From the IMG/VR virus record IMGVR_UViG_3300034021_000409, positions 1 to 37,746 of that record: a stretch of DNA of 37,746 nucleotides; one strand, given 5' to 3'. This DNA is from a virus. This document shows positions 17,658 through 26,039 of this stretch, one piece after another. The notes below the pieces were generated by a model. It did no database searches, was not told the DNA's origin, and was given only the letters and a program-made list of their open reading frames with translations. Within the stretch, counting starts at the first letter, position 1, and the number at the start of each line of letters is the position of its first letter. The position numbers and the translations under genes were made by a program.

Positions 17658-20408
17658 TTATGTTAAACTTGATTGCATTGCTAATCCGCCTGAATCCAAT
17701 CTGAATCCTACATTCTTAGAAAGACCCGTTATCATTTTTTGACCATCCAAATAAACGTTGAGTGATATATTATTCATACCTTCTTTAATGCCTTGTTTTA
17801 CCGCTTCAATTATTGCGGTTTGATTGCCAGTTGACTCATTATTTATTTTATTAACTGTATTCGTTGTTTCTGGAATATTTGGTGTAGGTTGCAATACACT
17901 AGCAACATTAGTTGTATCAATTGTGGGTAAGTATTTAAATTTTGCAATTGATTCAAGTGAGGCAGCAAGTATTGAAAATTGAGCAACAATTTTTTGTAAA
18001 TCATTTAATGGAAAATCATTTATTGCGCTTTTTAATGAAACAAATACTCCGGCTAAATTTAATGCAGTAAATGTAGATACTTCTTTACTGTATGTAACTA
18101 ACGCAGATACTGCTTTTAGTAACCCTTCACCAAATAAGCTTACACCTTTACCGGCATTTAAAAATCCATCTCCAATAAGTTTAACACCATATGCAGCTCC
18201 AACAAATAAACCAACCAGTCCTGCTAACACTAAACCAACCACAGCAAGTTCAGGAGCAAGAGGTATAGCTGCTGCACCAGCAGCTGCTAAACCAAGAATT
18301 AAAGATGTTAGTCCTTCTCCTAATGCAGGTCCAAGCGTCTTTAAACTTCTTGCAATAATTATAAATCCAGCAACCAATCCACCTAAAACTACTCCCGCTT
18401 TTGCAAGATCATCCCAACCAATATTTTTAAATTTTTCAAGTTCAGGAACTATAATTTTAAAAGCAACTGCTAAAGATATTAATACTATAGCTGCGGCTCC
18501 AGCTTCTTTTAAATCCATACCACCAAAAAGTCTTTTAAAGAATGATTCTTTTGTTCCACCAGGAACATTTGATATATCAGGAGCTTTTAATCCGCCAAAA
18601 GACTTTTTAAATGATTTAATACTACTAATAGCTATTTTCATTAGTTTAATAAATCCATATATGCTAGCGACTCCTAATATTGCACCAAATGCACCACCAC
18701 CACCAACGTCTGATATAGCCTTCAATGTACTATTCACTCCCTTTAAAATAAGTTCAATTATAGGAAATAGAAGTTTACTGGTTTCAAGTATTAATCCTTT
18801 AATTCTTGCCATCATTTCTTCAGTTTCTTTTAAATTGATAACATCTTTTACTCTTTGTTCTCTTGCAGCTGCTGTGTTTTCTAATACTGCACCTGATTGT
18901 CCAGTTAATTTTTTATATTCTTGAACCATTTTTTTTGCTTCATCACTACCACTTATTTCTAGTGCTGCTAAATCTTCTCTGATTTGTAATTGTTTTTGCA
19001 AATCAGTCAAAGACAAACCAGTTGATTTTGCAATAGCTTCTTTTTGAAAAATATCTAATTTATTAAAATCTCCTATATTTTTTACAACTTTAAAGATTTC
19101 ATCATATCCTTCTTGGATTTTACCTGTATAAAATAATTCTCTAGCCTTTTGGAAACTAATATTAGATCCTAATAATACACTTGCTTCAATTTCATCTGTT
19201 ATACTTTCTTGGAAATCTAACATCTTTCTTCCAATTTCAGCCACTTTTTCCAAATCAGTACCCAATCTTCTTGCATATACTGCGGCTTTTACTAGTTGTT
19301 CTGCACCACCTTTAATCATTCCTCTAGCCTTGTCACCTGCTTTTGCAACATCATCCATTACTTTTGCAAGTGGTACACCAGCTGCTTTTGATAAAGCAGA
19401 AGCAAAGTATACTACTTTAGTTGCTTTAACCATATCAATTTTACCAAATGACATCAATGTCATTAGACTGTCTGTTAGTTCTTTGTTACCAACACCCAAT
19501 TGTTTTGATATTAATGTTATATCTTCTCCAGTTTTTTCACTAAACAATGTTAAACTTCCAAATGCATCAACCATATTAGTTACAGTAGCCGCAGCATCTT
19601 CAGCTGTCACACCATACTTTGCTAAATTAACCGCAGTGTTTTTTATAAATGTATTTAATTTTTCTGCTTCATCTTTTAATAAACCAAAAGATTTAATTGT
19701 TTTTATAAATGCCGTTTGAGTCTGATCAAATGTATCATAAACAGTTTGAAAAACAGAATATATTATACCAATTGTCATTTTGGCACGTAAACTCAATTGC
19801 TCTAATCCTCTAGCTACTGTTGGTATTTTACCAAAAATACCAAGTGATGATTCAAATGCGTTAAATCCAGATTTAGATTCCAAAGATTGATTAAATGCTT
19901 TTTGTTTTTGATTTAAATCAACATACGCTTCTGCTTCATTTTGTATTGCTTCTGCACTTTTAATACGATAATTTAATGCAAGTGTAGCAGCTGCAAGATC
20001 TGCTTTAATCTGATCTACATTGATAATAGTACCAGTAGGATCTAAGGCAGAAATGCCACGAAGGTTAGTTTGCAATCGTATTACCTCATCTTTTAATTGA
20101 TCTACTATTGTTCTAGCTGCTGAAAATCTCTCTTCAAAATCTTTCATTATCTTTCTATCAAAAACCTGCGCACCAAGTTTAGTGCCATTTACTGCATTTT
20201 TAATTTTATCAAAATTCTCAGCCATTTTCTCTACTATTTCATCACCAAAACTCAAGCTTTGAATCAACCGTTGAGTTGCGTTTGCTGTTGATGTGAGTGA
20301 TTTATTTATTTCACTTGCAATATTTTGTATAGCCTGTTGCGTTGCTTGCGCAGTAGGTAAAGCCTGTCTTAATATCTTAGCTAAATCTTGTGGATCTAAT
20401 TGTGCCAT
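17658..20408 (-). CDS. Tail tape measure protein
   Basis: Sets tail length and is ejected ahead of the DNA. The 916-residue protein has the usual layout: a long helical N-terminal half with many Ala/Gln/Lys heptad-like stretches, then several hydrophobic, Gly/Ala-rich segments between residues about 570 and 745 (for example GAAAIVLISLAVAF, VVLGGLVAGFIIIA and LVLAGLVGLFVGAAYGVKLI) that could insert in the host membrane, and a short C-terminal domain (ISLNVYLDGQKMI, a beta hairpin common at tape measure C-termini). It directly follows the gp26-like chaperone pair, the expected order. It is short for the largest tape measures, which implies a tail of moderate length. Confidence 0.88.
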   Translation of the reverse strand: MAQLDPQDLAKILRQALPTAQATQQAIQNIASEINKSLTSTANATQRLIQSLSFGDEIVEKMAENFDKIKNAVNGTKLGAQVFDRKIMKDFEERFSAARTIVDQLKDEVIRLQTNLRGISALDPTGTIINVDQIKADLAAATLALNYRIKSAEAIQNEAEAYVDLNQKQKAFNQSLESKSGFNAFESSLGIFGKIPTVARGLEQLSLRAKMTIGIIYSVFQTVYDTFDQTQTAFIKTIKSFGLLKDEAEKLNTFIKNTAVNLAKYGVTAEDAAATVTNMVDAFGSLTLFSEKTGEDITLISKQLGVGNKELTDSLMTLMSFGKIDMVKATKVVYFASALSKAAGVPLAKVMDDVAKAGDKARGMIKGGAEQLVKAAVYARRLGTDLEKVAEIGRKMLDFQESITDEIEASVLLGSNISFQKARELFYTGKIQEGYDEIFKVVKNIGDFNKLDIFQKEAIAKSTGLSLTDLQKQLQIREDLAALEISGSDEAKKMVQEYKKLTGQSGAVLENTAAAREQRVKDVINLKETEEMMARIKGLILETSKLLFPIIELILKGVNSTLKAISDVGGGGAFGAILGVASIYGFIKLMKIAISSIKSFKKSFGGLKAPDISNVPGGTKESFFKRLFGGMDLKEAGAAAIVLISLAVAFKIIVPELEKFKNIGWDDLAKAGVVLGGLVAGFIIIARSLKTLGPALGEGLTSLILGLAAAGAAAIPLAPELAVVGLVLAGLVGLFVGAAYGVKLIGDGFLNAGKGVSLFGEGLLKAVSALVTYSKEVSTFTALNLAGVFVSLKSAINDFPLNDLQKIVAQFSILAASLESIAKFKYLPTIDTTNVASVLQPTPNIPETTNTVNKINNESTGNQTAIIEAVKQGIKEGMNNISLNVYLDGQKMITGLSKNVGFRLDSGGLAMQSSLT

Positions 20409-20451
20409 AATCTATGAGTATAAATATATAATAATTTAATAATTCATTATT

Positions 20452-20673
20452 TTACTTACGTATAGATGGACCCTTCATAGATGAATTTGGAGAAGATTTT
20501 GATGATCTTTCCATTTGTTCAGCTTCTTTTTCTTTTGATTTTATAAGTTGATTGGTATAAAATATACGCAAGTATACAGGTAGTTTGTATACTATATCTT
20601 GCGTAAAAGCTCCTTGGCTATGATATGCAAGGAGAAATATTTGTTCATGTAATCTAACTTTATCTTCCGGCAT
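20452..20673 (-). CDS. Small tail assembly chaperone (GT/gp51-type) overlapping the gp26-like gene
   Basis: A 73-residue ORF whose ATG lies inside the end of the gp26-like gene (14-nt overlap, different frame). It reads MPEDKVRLHEQIFLLAYH, then a short segment ending in a LPVYLRIFYTNQL motif and a charged Ser-rich tail, the look of the small second chaperones placed just before tape measure genes. In many tailed phages the second chaperone is made by frameshifting from the first. The reading frame is already open upstream of the ATG from 20688, across a 7-T run, so it may be made both as a separate protein and as a fusion. No Shine-Dalgarno sequence is evident. Confidence 0.7.
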   Translation of the reverse strand: MPEDKVRLHEQIFLLAYHSQGAFTQDIVYKLPVYLRIFYTNQLIKSKEKEAEQMERSSKSSPNSSMKGPSIRK

Positions 20674-20688
20674 CAGGCCAAAAAAATG
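20660..20688 (-). other. Candidate programmed frameshift site (7-T run)
   Basis: On the minus strand the gp26-like frame reads ACA TTT TTT TGG CCT GAT and ends with TAA at 20660-20662. The frame of the 73-residue ORF is closed by TAA at 20691-20689 and then open, so any shift must occur within these 29 nt. The 7-T run (20686-20680) lets tRNA-Phe re-pair perfectly after a +1 or a -2 slip, and either shift enters the second ORF. Seen: the run, the overlap and the frames. Inferred: that slippage happens. Confidence 0.45.
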
Positions 20689-21499
20689 TTACCGTTAACG
20701 GCACACCGAGCCTTTCTTCATGTGAACATGAGCTGCATGTAAAATTAAAATTCAAATCTACATCAGGAGTGTTCTTTTTGATATATTGTCTCAGTGCCAA
20801 AGCGTCTCTAGAAACCATTTCAGTTTCCACATACTTTTTGATATAATTTCTATCATCTTCACCGTCCACACTGATAATCATGCATCTCAAACGTGCAGTA
20901 ACCTCATTTGATGAAGACCCTTTTAGAATTTTATTGTTAGCTTTTAACTCATTTTCTATTTGTTGTTCATCTTTGTGAGTCAAAATTCTATAACGTATAG
21001 TCTTTTTTGAATAAGGAAGAACAAATTCAAATGAATTTTGACCTTTTGTATGATTGGAAAAGTCAAATTCTTCATTCTTAATTTCACCTAAATTGAATGT
21101 AATTTGATCAACTTCTCTACATTTTGGACATGTTACTTCTACTGGACCATATGAATCACCATATGCTAATCTTCTAGCTGAAACAAGTATAGCATTCTTA
21201 TCCGCCAATAAAATATCATCCAGTTTTATATTTTTATCCACAATCAAATTTTCAAGCAATTTGTCTAATACAATACCTTTTTTGATCAAATTTTGACTCA
21301 TTAGGATATCTTCTTCCTTTGCGGTCATCATTTTCAATTCAATTTTACCACTAGACAATGGATGTCCGGTTGGATAAAAATGACCTTGTGAAGGAAGGTC
21401 AATTACCTCCGTTGGATAGGTAACCTCTTGTTTTTGTTGTGGTGGTGGAGCTTGAAAAGCTTGTGGTCTTGTAATTGGTACTGTGAAATTTTCTTCCAT
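20660..21499 (-). CDS. 26: Baseplate hub assembly / tail chaperone, T4 gp26-like
   Basis: A 279-residue protein of the T4_baseplate (gp26) type. Typical features in order: a Pro/Gln-rich leader, the IDLPSQGHFYPTGHPLSSG motif, a helical part with DDILLADKNAILVSARRLAYG, then a CPKC pair (VTCPKCREVDQI) and a second CSSC pair (FNFTCSSCSHEERLG) that would form zinc sites. In T4, gp26 is needed for hub assembly and is thought to work with the tape measure. Here it sits just before the small overlapping ORF and the tape measure, in the place of lambda G/GT, so a chaperone role for the tape measure is likely. A 58-nt A/T-rich gap separates it from the nucleotidyltransferase gene. Confidence 0.85.
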   Translation of the reverse strand: MEENFTVPITRPQAFQAPPPQQKQEVTYPTEVIDLPSQGHFYPTGHPLSSGKIELKMMTAKEEDILMSQNLIKKGIVLDKLLENLIVDKNIKLDDILLADKNAILVSARRLAYGDSYGPVEVTCPKCREVDQITFNLGEIKNEEFDFSNHTKGQNSFEFVLPYSKKTIRYRILTHKDEQQIENELKANNKILKGSSSNEVTARLRCMIISVDGEDDRNYIKKYVETEMVSRDALALRQYIKKNTPDVDLNFNFTCSSCSHEERLGVPLTVTFFWPDAGR

Positions 21500-21557
21500 A
21501 AAATGTATAACTTGTACACATATATATAAAAGAATCTAAATATTTGATTTATTTTAT

Positions 21558-22502
21558 TTAAATTGATACCGCAGATAATTCTTTTTGAGCCGCAGATAAG
21601 TATACTTTAGCTTGTTTTACTTCTTCCTCTGCAGTTTTAACTGAATCTTGAGCATCTTTTCTTTGTTTTGATAAATCAGCCGCATCTGTTTGTTCTTTAA
21701 CTTCAGATGGTTTTTCATTCTTTACATCTATTGATGTTACTTGAGTTTTAGATAAATTAGATAATCTAACTTTTGCAGCTTTTAACTTTTCTTCTTTTGC
21801 TCTTAATTCAGCTCTTCTTTGATTAACAAAAGATGCTTTTGTTTTTTTTGTAGTATCTTTAATTGCGTCTTCTTTTAAAAGAGAAATTATTCTTCTTAAC
21901 TTAGATTCAATACTCTCATTTACTTTATTGTACTTAAACTTCTGAGTCAAGTCTTTAAATAAAGCAATATCATACCATCCAAAGATGTATCTAAAGAACT
22001 GTTCTTTTTGTGCATCTGTATATTTGTCAGATCCTAACATTTGTCTTACAGCAGTTCCACTTAAAATTCTACCATCAACCATGGTTTGATTTTCAGGTAT
22101 AATTAGTACATATCCACTTTTACTGAGAGGGTCTAATTGGTTTGTGTCTCCTTTAAATGACTTGAAATAACCACCTTGATCTACCTTTAATCTTTCTGCA
22201 TCTTTTTGACCCAATGCAAATATTACACTGGTTTTGTCTGGATCATACTTCTGTGTAATTTCTACTGATTTGTAGGGGCTCTTTGTTTGTATGATGTGAT
22301 CAGGTGCAACACCATGTCTTACCCAGATTTGTTGTTTTTCACCAAATGTAAGTGGAGAGTCTGGTAGTTCTACTTTACCACTAGTAGAAACGTAGGTGTC
22401 ATTGCCAGTTATTGACTTTAAAAAATTAAAGGCATTTAAATGACCTCTGTGTGGTGGATGAAATCTACCAGGATATATTCCAATTACGCTTTTCAAGTTC
22501 AT
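21558..22502 (-). CDS. Cytidylyltransferase-fold nucleotidyltransferase fused to a coiled coil
   Basis: Residues 1-190 form a HxGH-superfamily nucleotidyltransferase: YPGRFHPPHRGH (His18 and His21 bind the nucleotide phosphates) and the ISGTAVRQ-like motif (ILSGTAVRQML) near residue 150, as in NMN or pantetheine-phosphate adenylyltransferases. The substrate cannot be read from sequence; an NAD-pathway role, as for phage NadM-like enzymes, is possible. Residues about 195-314 are a long charged helical region with heptad-like repeats (ELRAKEEKLKAAKVRLSNL, then SKQRKDAQDSVKTAEEEVKQ), not part of the enzyme family. It lies between the tube gene and the gp26-like gene, so it may be made late or attached to the virion. 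No Shine-Dalgarno sequence. Confidence 0.8.
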   Translation of the reverse strand: MNLKSVIGIYPGRFHPPHRGHLNAFNFLKSITGNDTYVSTSGKVELPDSPLTFGEKQQIWVRHGVAPDHIIQTKSPYKSVEITQKYDPDKTSVIFALGQKDAERLKVDQGGYFKSFKGDTNQLDPLSKSGYVLIIPENQTMVDGRILSGTAVRQMLGSDKYTDAQKEQFFRYIFGWYDIALFKDLTQKFKYNKVNESIESKLRRIISLLKEDAIKDTTKKTKASFVNQRRAELRAKEEKLKAAKVRLSNLSKTQVTSIDVKNEKPSEVKEQTDAADLSKQRKDAQDSVKTAEEEVKQAKVYLSAAQKELSAVSI

Positions 22503-22538
22503 GTTATATAAATATAGTACTTAATTGTTAATGTACAT

Positions 22539-22568
22539 AAAAAAACTCCTTGTTTTGTCAAGGAGTTT
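22539..22568 (-). terminator. Intrinsic terminator of the tail tube gene
   Basis: On the minus strand a perfect 10-bp stem (AAACTCCTTG pairing with CAAGGAGTTT, loop of 6) ends in seven T, counting those of the stem. It starts 25 nt after the tube stop codon and precedes the nucleotidyltransferase gene. This is the clearest terminator in the window and would let the tube, needed in many copies, be transcribed separately. Confidence 0.85.
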
Positions 22569-22593
22569 AAAAAGGATAAGTTTTTTGTTTTTA

Positions 22594-23085
22594 TTAGTAT
22601 TGTAGAATACAGTAATCTACAGATAGAGTCAAACTAATGGTTGCTGGATCACCACTATCAGTCCAATCCATTTCACCAAAATCAGCACTGGTGATGAATG
22701 CGCCCTTTAATGTCCATTCTTCTACTTTATCACCTACTGGACCTAGAACGTTGACGGTTAGATCTTTCTTATAAAAGTCACTATAACCATCACGGCCGGT
22801 TACAGATTCATGACTCAAACGTACCCATTCCATTACTGCTTGAGCACCAGATGGTACAATTGGATCATATAGTTCCATTGTAATGTTATCCCATGTGGTT
22901 TTGCCTTTGTAGTAACGTTGGATGTTGATGTGATCCAATGTCTTCTTTTCACTGGTTACTGTTGGTCTCTTGACTTTTCTAATCAAGAAACTTGGAATAC
23001 CATCACAGTACAATAGAAACCTATTTTTGACTTTTGGTTCAAATTGTGTAAAGAATATTTCATTACTGTTTAGTAGATCTGCCAT
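22594..23085 (-). CDS. 19: Tail tube protein, T4 gp19-like
   Basis: Major subunit of the inner tail tube, 163 residues, matching T4 gp19 (163 residues) in length and pattern. Typical stretches are NRFLLYCDGIPSFLIRKVKRP, of which the core is FLIRKVKRP, then WDNITMELYDPI, VMEWVRLSHESVTGR and the closing FGEMDWTDSG plus ISLTLSVDYCILQY strands. It begins the visible tail module on this strand, with AAGGA 9 nt before the ATG (one of the few Shine-Dalgarno-like sites here) and an intrinsic terminator after it. The sheath gene (gp18) would normally be upstream, but that place is taken by a plus-strand homing endonuclease, so gene order has been interrupted. Confidence 0.93.
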   Translation of the reverse strand: MADLLNSNEIFFTQFEPKVKNRFLLYCDGIPSFLIRKVKRPTVTSEKKTLDHINIQRYYKGKTTWDNITMELYDPIVPSGAQAVMEWVRLSHESVTGRDGYSDFYKKDLTVNVLGPVGDKVEEWTLKGAFITSADFGEMDWTDSGDPATISLTLSVDYCILQY

Positions 23086-23201
23086 AAATTTTTAAATCCT
23101 TATTTAGTTGTTGTAATAATAAATATAAATTAAAAGTACTTTTTTTTAAATTGTGTTTTAATTTTTAAATAGTTATACTCTATACAAACCAAACTCCAAT
23201 T

Positions 23202-24710
23202 ATGGCTAGATCTAAAAATTCAAAAAACTGGTTATCTTTAAACTGTAAACATTGTAATAATTTGTTTGAATGTAGAGTGAGCAAACCAAAGATCTTTTGT
23301 AGCAAGAAATGTAGTAATAGTGATAATTCAACAAAACAAAAAATAATTGATGGTCAGAAAAAAACTTTTGATGAAAAATACGGTGGTCACCCAATGACTA
23401 CAGATGTTGTAAAATCTAATTTTAAATCTGCAATTGTTAAAAAATATGGAGTTGATAGTTACAGTAAATTGCCTGAATATAAAGAGAAGGTAAAACAAAC
23501 TCTTCTACTAAAATATGGATCTGAAAGTTATATAAATGTAGAAAAAATAAAATCTACTATGATGGATAGATATGGAGTGGACAATGCAGCCAAGATAAAA
23601 TCTGTCTTAGATAAAAGATCAGTTAGTAAGAAATCAAACCACTATGAATTTCTAGTAAATTACTGTAATAGTAACAAATTACAATTTCTATGTGATGAGG
23701 TGGATTACAAAGGTTATCACTTTAGTAACATTTATAAATTCAAATGTGACGTATGTAATAAAACATTAGAATCTACGGTTTATAACTTAAACAACTTGTT
23801 TTGTGATTATTGTCATCCAGAAAAAATCACTACTGTTGAAAATCATTTTTACAATTTTTTACAAGAAATTTTACCAAAAGATGCTGTTATTAAAAGAAAT
23901 GATAGAACAGTATTAAATGGCAAAGAATTGGATTTTTATATTCCAGAATTAAAAATTGCGTTTGAAATTGATGGATTATACTGGCACAGTGAAAACGGTG
24001 GTGGTATCAATAAAAACTATCATTTGAATAAAACAAAATCTTGCAGTTTTTATGGTATATCACTAATTCATATTTTCGAAAATGAGTGGATCAATAAAAC
24101 AGAAATTGTAAAATCAATTGTCAAAACACTGTTGAAAACCAATACACTATTTAAAATTAATGCTAGAGATTGCATTATTAAAGAAGTAAATGAAACTGAA
24201 AAAAATAAGTTTTTAAATGACAATCATTTACAAGGTGAAGATAAGTCTACAGTTAAATTAGGATTGTATAATAAAAATGATCTGGTTAGTATTATGACAT
24301 TTAGAAAAACTTCCCGTTTTGATAAAACAAGTGATTGGGAATTAGTTAGATTTTGTAATGCAATTAATACTACAGTTAATGGTGGTGCAAGTAAATTATT
24401 AAAACATTTTATCAAACATTATAATCCAAAAAATATAGTAAGTTATAGTGACAGAAGATATTTTACCGGCAAAATATATGAAACTTTAGGATTCAATTTT
24501 GTAAGTCATACACCACCTAATTATCATTATCTTATAAATAATTATAAAGATATCAGACACCGCATGAGTTTTCAAAAACACAAATTAGAAAAAATATTAA
24601 AAATATACAACCATTCATTAAGTGAATGGGAAAATATGAAAAATAATGGTTATGATAGAATTTGGGATTGCGGCCACGGCAAATATTTCCTTAAGATTCT
24701 TTCAAACTAA
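23202..24710 (+). CDS. Free-standing homing endonuclease, EDxHD (Vsr-like) family
   Basis: A 502-residue mobile DNA endonuclease on the opposite strand to its neighbours. Residues 15-37 form a Cys-rich finger (CKHC, C24, C33, C37), followed by four DNA-binding repeats with a KYG(V/S) core between about residues 50 and 140, and a second Cys cluster (CDVC, CDYC). The nuclease core is ELDFYIPELKIAFEIDG followed by LYWHSE (E242, D244, E255, H262), the hallmark of the Vsr-like EDxHD group typified by I-Bth0305I. The C-terminus (LVRFCN, GGASKLLKHF, SYSDRRYFTGKIYETLGF) is a GNAT-like module often attached to such phage enzymes. Its 3' end overlaps the convergent nucleotidyltransferase gene by 20 nt. 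The 116-nt gap upstream has a possible -10 box but no Shine-Dalgarno. Confidence 0.88.
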   Translation: MARSKNSKNWLSLNCKHCNNLFECRVSKPKIFCSKKCSNSDNSTKQKIIDGQKKTFDEKYGGHPMTTDVVKSNFKSAIVKKYGVDSYSKLPEYKEKVKQTLLLKYGSESYINVEKIKSTMMDRYGVDNAAKIKSVLDKRSVSKKSNHYEFLVNYCNSNKLQFLCDEVDYKGYHFSNIYKFKCDVCNKTLESTVYNLNNLFCDYCHPEKITTVENHFYNFLQEILPKDAVIKRNDRTVLNGKELDFYIPELKIAFEIDGLYWHSENGGGINKNYHLNKTKSCSFYGISLIHIFENEWINKTEIVKSIVKTLLKTNTLFKINARDCIIKEVNETEKNKFLNDNHLQGEDKSTVKLGLYNKNDLVSIMTFRKTSRFDKTSDWELVRFCNAINTTVNGGASKLLKHFIKHYNPKNIVSYSDRRYFTGKIYETLGFNFVSHTPPNYHYLINNYKDIRHRMSFQKHKLEKILKIYNHSLSEWENMKNNGYDRIWDCGHGKYFLKILSN

Positions 24711-25374
24711 CCGTTTTATCAAATATCTGATTGATACCATTTCTGAGTTTATCTAGGTGACCTCTGGATCTTAATACTTTAAAAACAATATTCTCTGTAC
24801 TAAATTCTCCAGACTTGTTTAATCCAACTTCTCTCATATCATACAAATCTTTCAAAACTTTCTTTAACTTAACCAAACTTTCAGATTCTAGTGCATTTTT
24901 AATTTTCAACACCATATCACTGTATTTTTGTTGGATTTGTTCTTTATCCAATTCAAAATTCTCCTTCTTTGGTTCAGTCACCCATTTGTTATTTAACAAT
25001 GAATAAACTCCAGTGGATCTATTTTTCTTAGAAATGTCTTGAATGTATACTTCAACGTTAAATCCTTTAACATGAATGTCATGGTCTTCATTCCATTTAC
25101 CTTTAATGGCATTTACCATCTTTTCAACCATTTCTACATCTTCAGATACGTCTTTGAAATCTATGACTATATGAATGTCAATATCACTAAAATCTGACCA
25201 GTTATAATTTGCGCTGCTACCAACCATTATAATATCTTTAACTGGAACGGTTAATTCTGTATCCTTGTAGAAGGATTGTCCTATAGACTTTAAAGATTCA
25301 GCTACATCTGGTTTTAGTTTTAAACCATCCCAAAGAGCTGGATTTAGAGTATTATTATAGATTCTTACTTTCAT
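24691..25374 (-). CDS. Pol beta-type nucleotidyltransferase domain protein
   Basis: A 227-residue protein of the DNA polymerase beta-like nucleotidyltransferase superfamily. The signature GSSANYNWSDFSDIDIHIVID holds the Gly52-Ser53 pair and the D64-x-D66 metal ligands; a third acidic residue is probably in the FNVEVYIQD strand. Such proteins transfer NMP groups to proteins, RNA or small molecules; the substrate here is unknown. The C-terminal half is helical and Lys-rich. The start ATG overlaps the stop of the HAD gene (ATGA), so the two are coupled, and its end overlaps the homing endonuclease in the convergent direction. A link to MntA-type antitoxins is possible, but I see no HEPN partner. 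Confidence 0.8.
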   Translation of the reverse strand: MKVRIYNNTLNPALWDGLKLKPDVAESLKSIGQSFYKDTELTVPVKDIIMVGSSANYNWSDFSDIDIHIVIDFKDVSEDVEMVEKMVNAIKGKWNEDHDIHVKGFNVEVYIQDISKKNRSTGVYSLLNNKWVTEPKKENFELDKEQIQQKYSDMVLKIKNALESESLVKLKKVLKDLYDMREVGLNKSGEFSTENIVFKVLRSRGHLDKLRNGINQIFDKTVSLKES

Positions 25375-26006
25375 ATATTAGAATAACTATAACCAAATGA
25401 TTCTGGCAATTGATTTATTAACAATTGTAAACCAGATAATGTACTTGACGCATTTGTATGTATAATACCTTTACCACCAGCAGTTTCAAATGATTCTACA
25501 TTTTTAGGCAAATCATCAATTAAGCAGCTATTTGGTTTAGCAAACTTACCTTTTCCTCTACCTGAACCGCTGAAGTTAACTTTTAAGCCAGACCAATGGT
25601 TACTTAACCACTGTAATTTACCTTTTTCTATATTTCTAATGATATCTTTGGCTTCTTCTCTTGGGTGGTTTTTAAGAATCCAGTTACCGCTAGTACTTGT
25701 TAAAACTTGTAGATCTAGATTGTTATCATTAACAATTTTAACTATACCATCTTTAAGTTGATCAAAATCAGGCATTTTTTGCATACTTGACCAAAATACT
25801 TCACCTTTATCAGCAATTGCATCCCAAAATTTTGGAGTACCATATTGCGATTCAAACTCTTTAGGTGATGATCCTATCATTTGAGCAAATTGTAAATCAA
25901 AATTGCACATCACACCATCCATGTCACAAAATACAATAAATGGTTCAGATTGCTCCAGGAGGTTAGCATCCCAAACTTCAGGTAGAAGCGCTTTAAGTTT
26001 GATCAT
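25371..26006 (-). CDS. HAD-superfamily phosphatase, 5'(3')-nucleotidase-like
   Basis: A 211-residue HAD hydrolase. Motif I is FCDMDGV (D28 nucleophile, D30 acid/base); motif II is the LTSTSG strand; a Lys in the KGKFAKPN segment is a candidate for motif III; motif IV is LIDDLPKNVESF. The cap after motif I (NFDLQFAQMIG onward, with FWSSMQKMPDF) resembles deoxyribonucleotidases, so a nucleotide monophosphate is a plausible substrate. The first 22 residues (MIKLKALLPEVWDANLLE) precede the fold and may be an interaction or packaging peptide. It is coupled by a 4-nt overlap to the nucleotidyltransferase gene and preceded by an A/T-rich noncoding stretch without a Shine-Dalgarno site. Confidence 0.82.
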   Translation of the reverse strand: MIKLKALLPEVWDANLLEQSEPFIVFCDMDGVMCNFDLQFAQMIGSSPKEFESQYGTPKFWDAIADKGEVFWSSMQKMPDFDQLKDGIVKIVNDNNLDLQVLTSTSGNWILKNHPREEAKDIIRNIEKGKLQWLSNHWSGLKVNFSGSGRGKGKFAKPNSCLIDDLPKNVESFETAGGKGIIHTNASSTLSGLQLLINQLPESFGYSYSNI

Positions 26007-26039
26007 AATAAAATAAATATCAGGAGGTTAAAATAAGTT

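Noticed and set aside
20419-20426. TATAAATA on the plus strand, and another at 22507-22514
   Set aside because: Both point away from the minus-strand genes they adjoin and have no plus-strand gene close downstream, so they are probably A/T chance matches.
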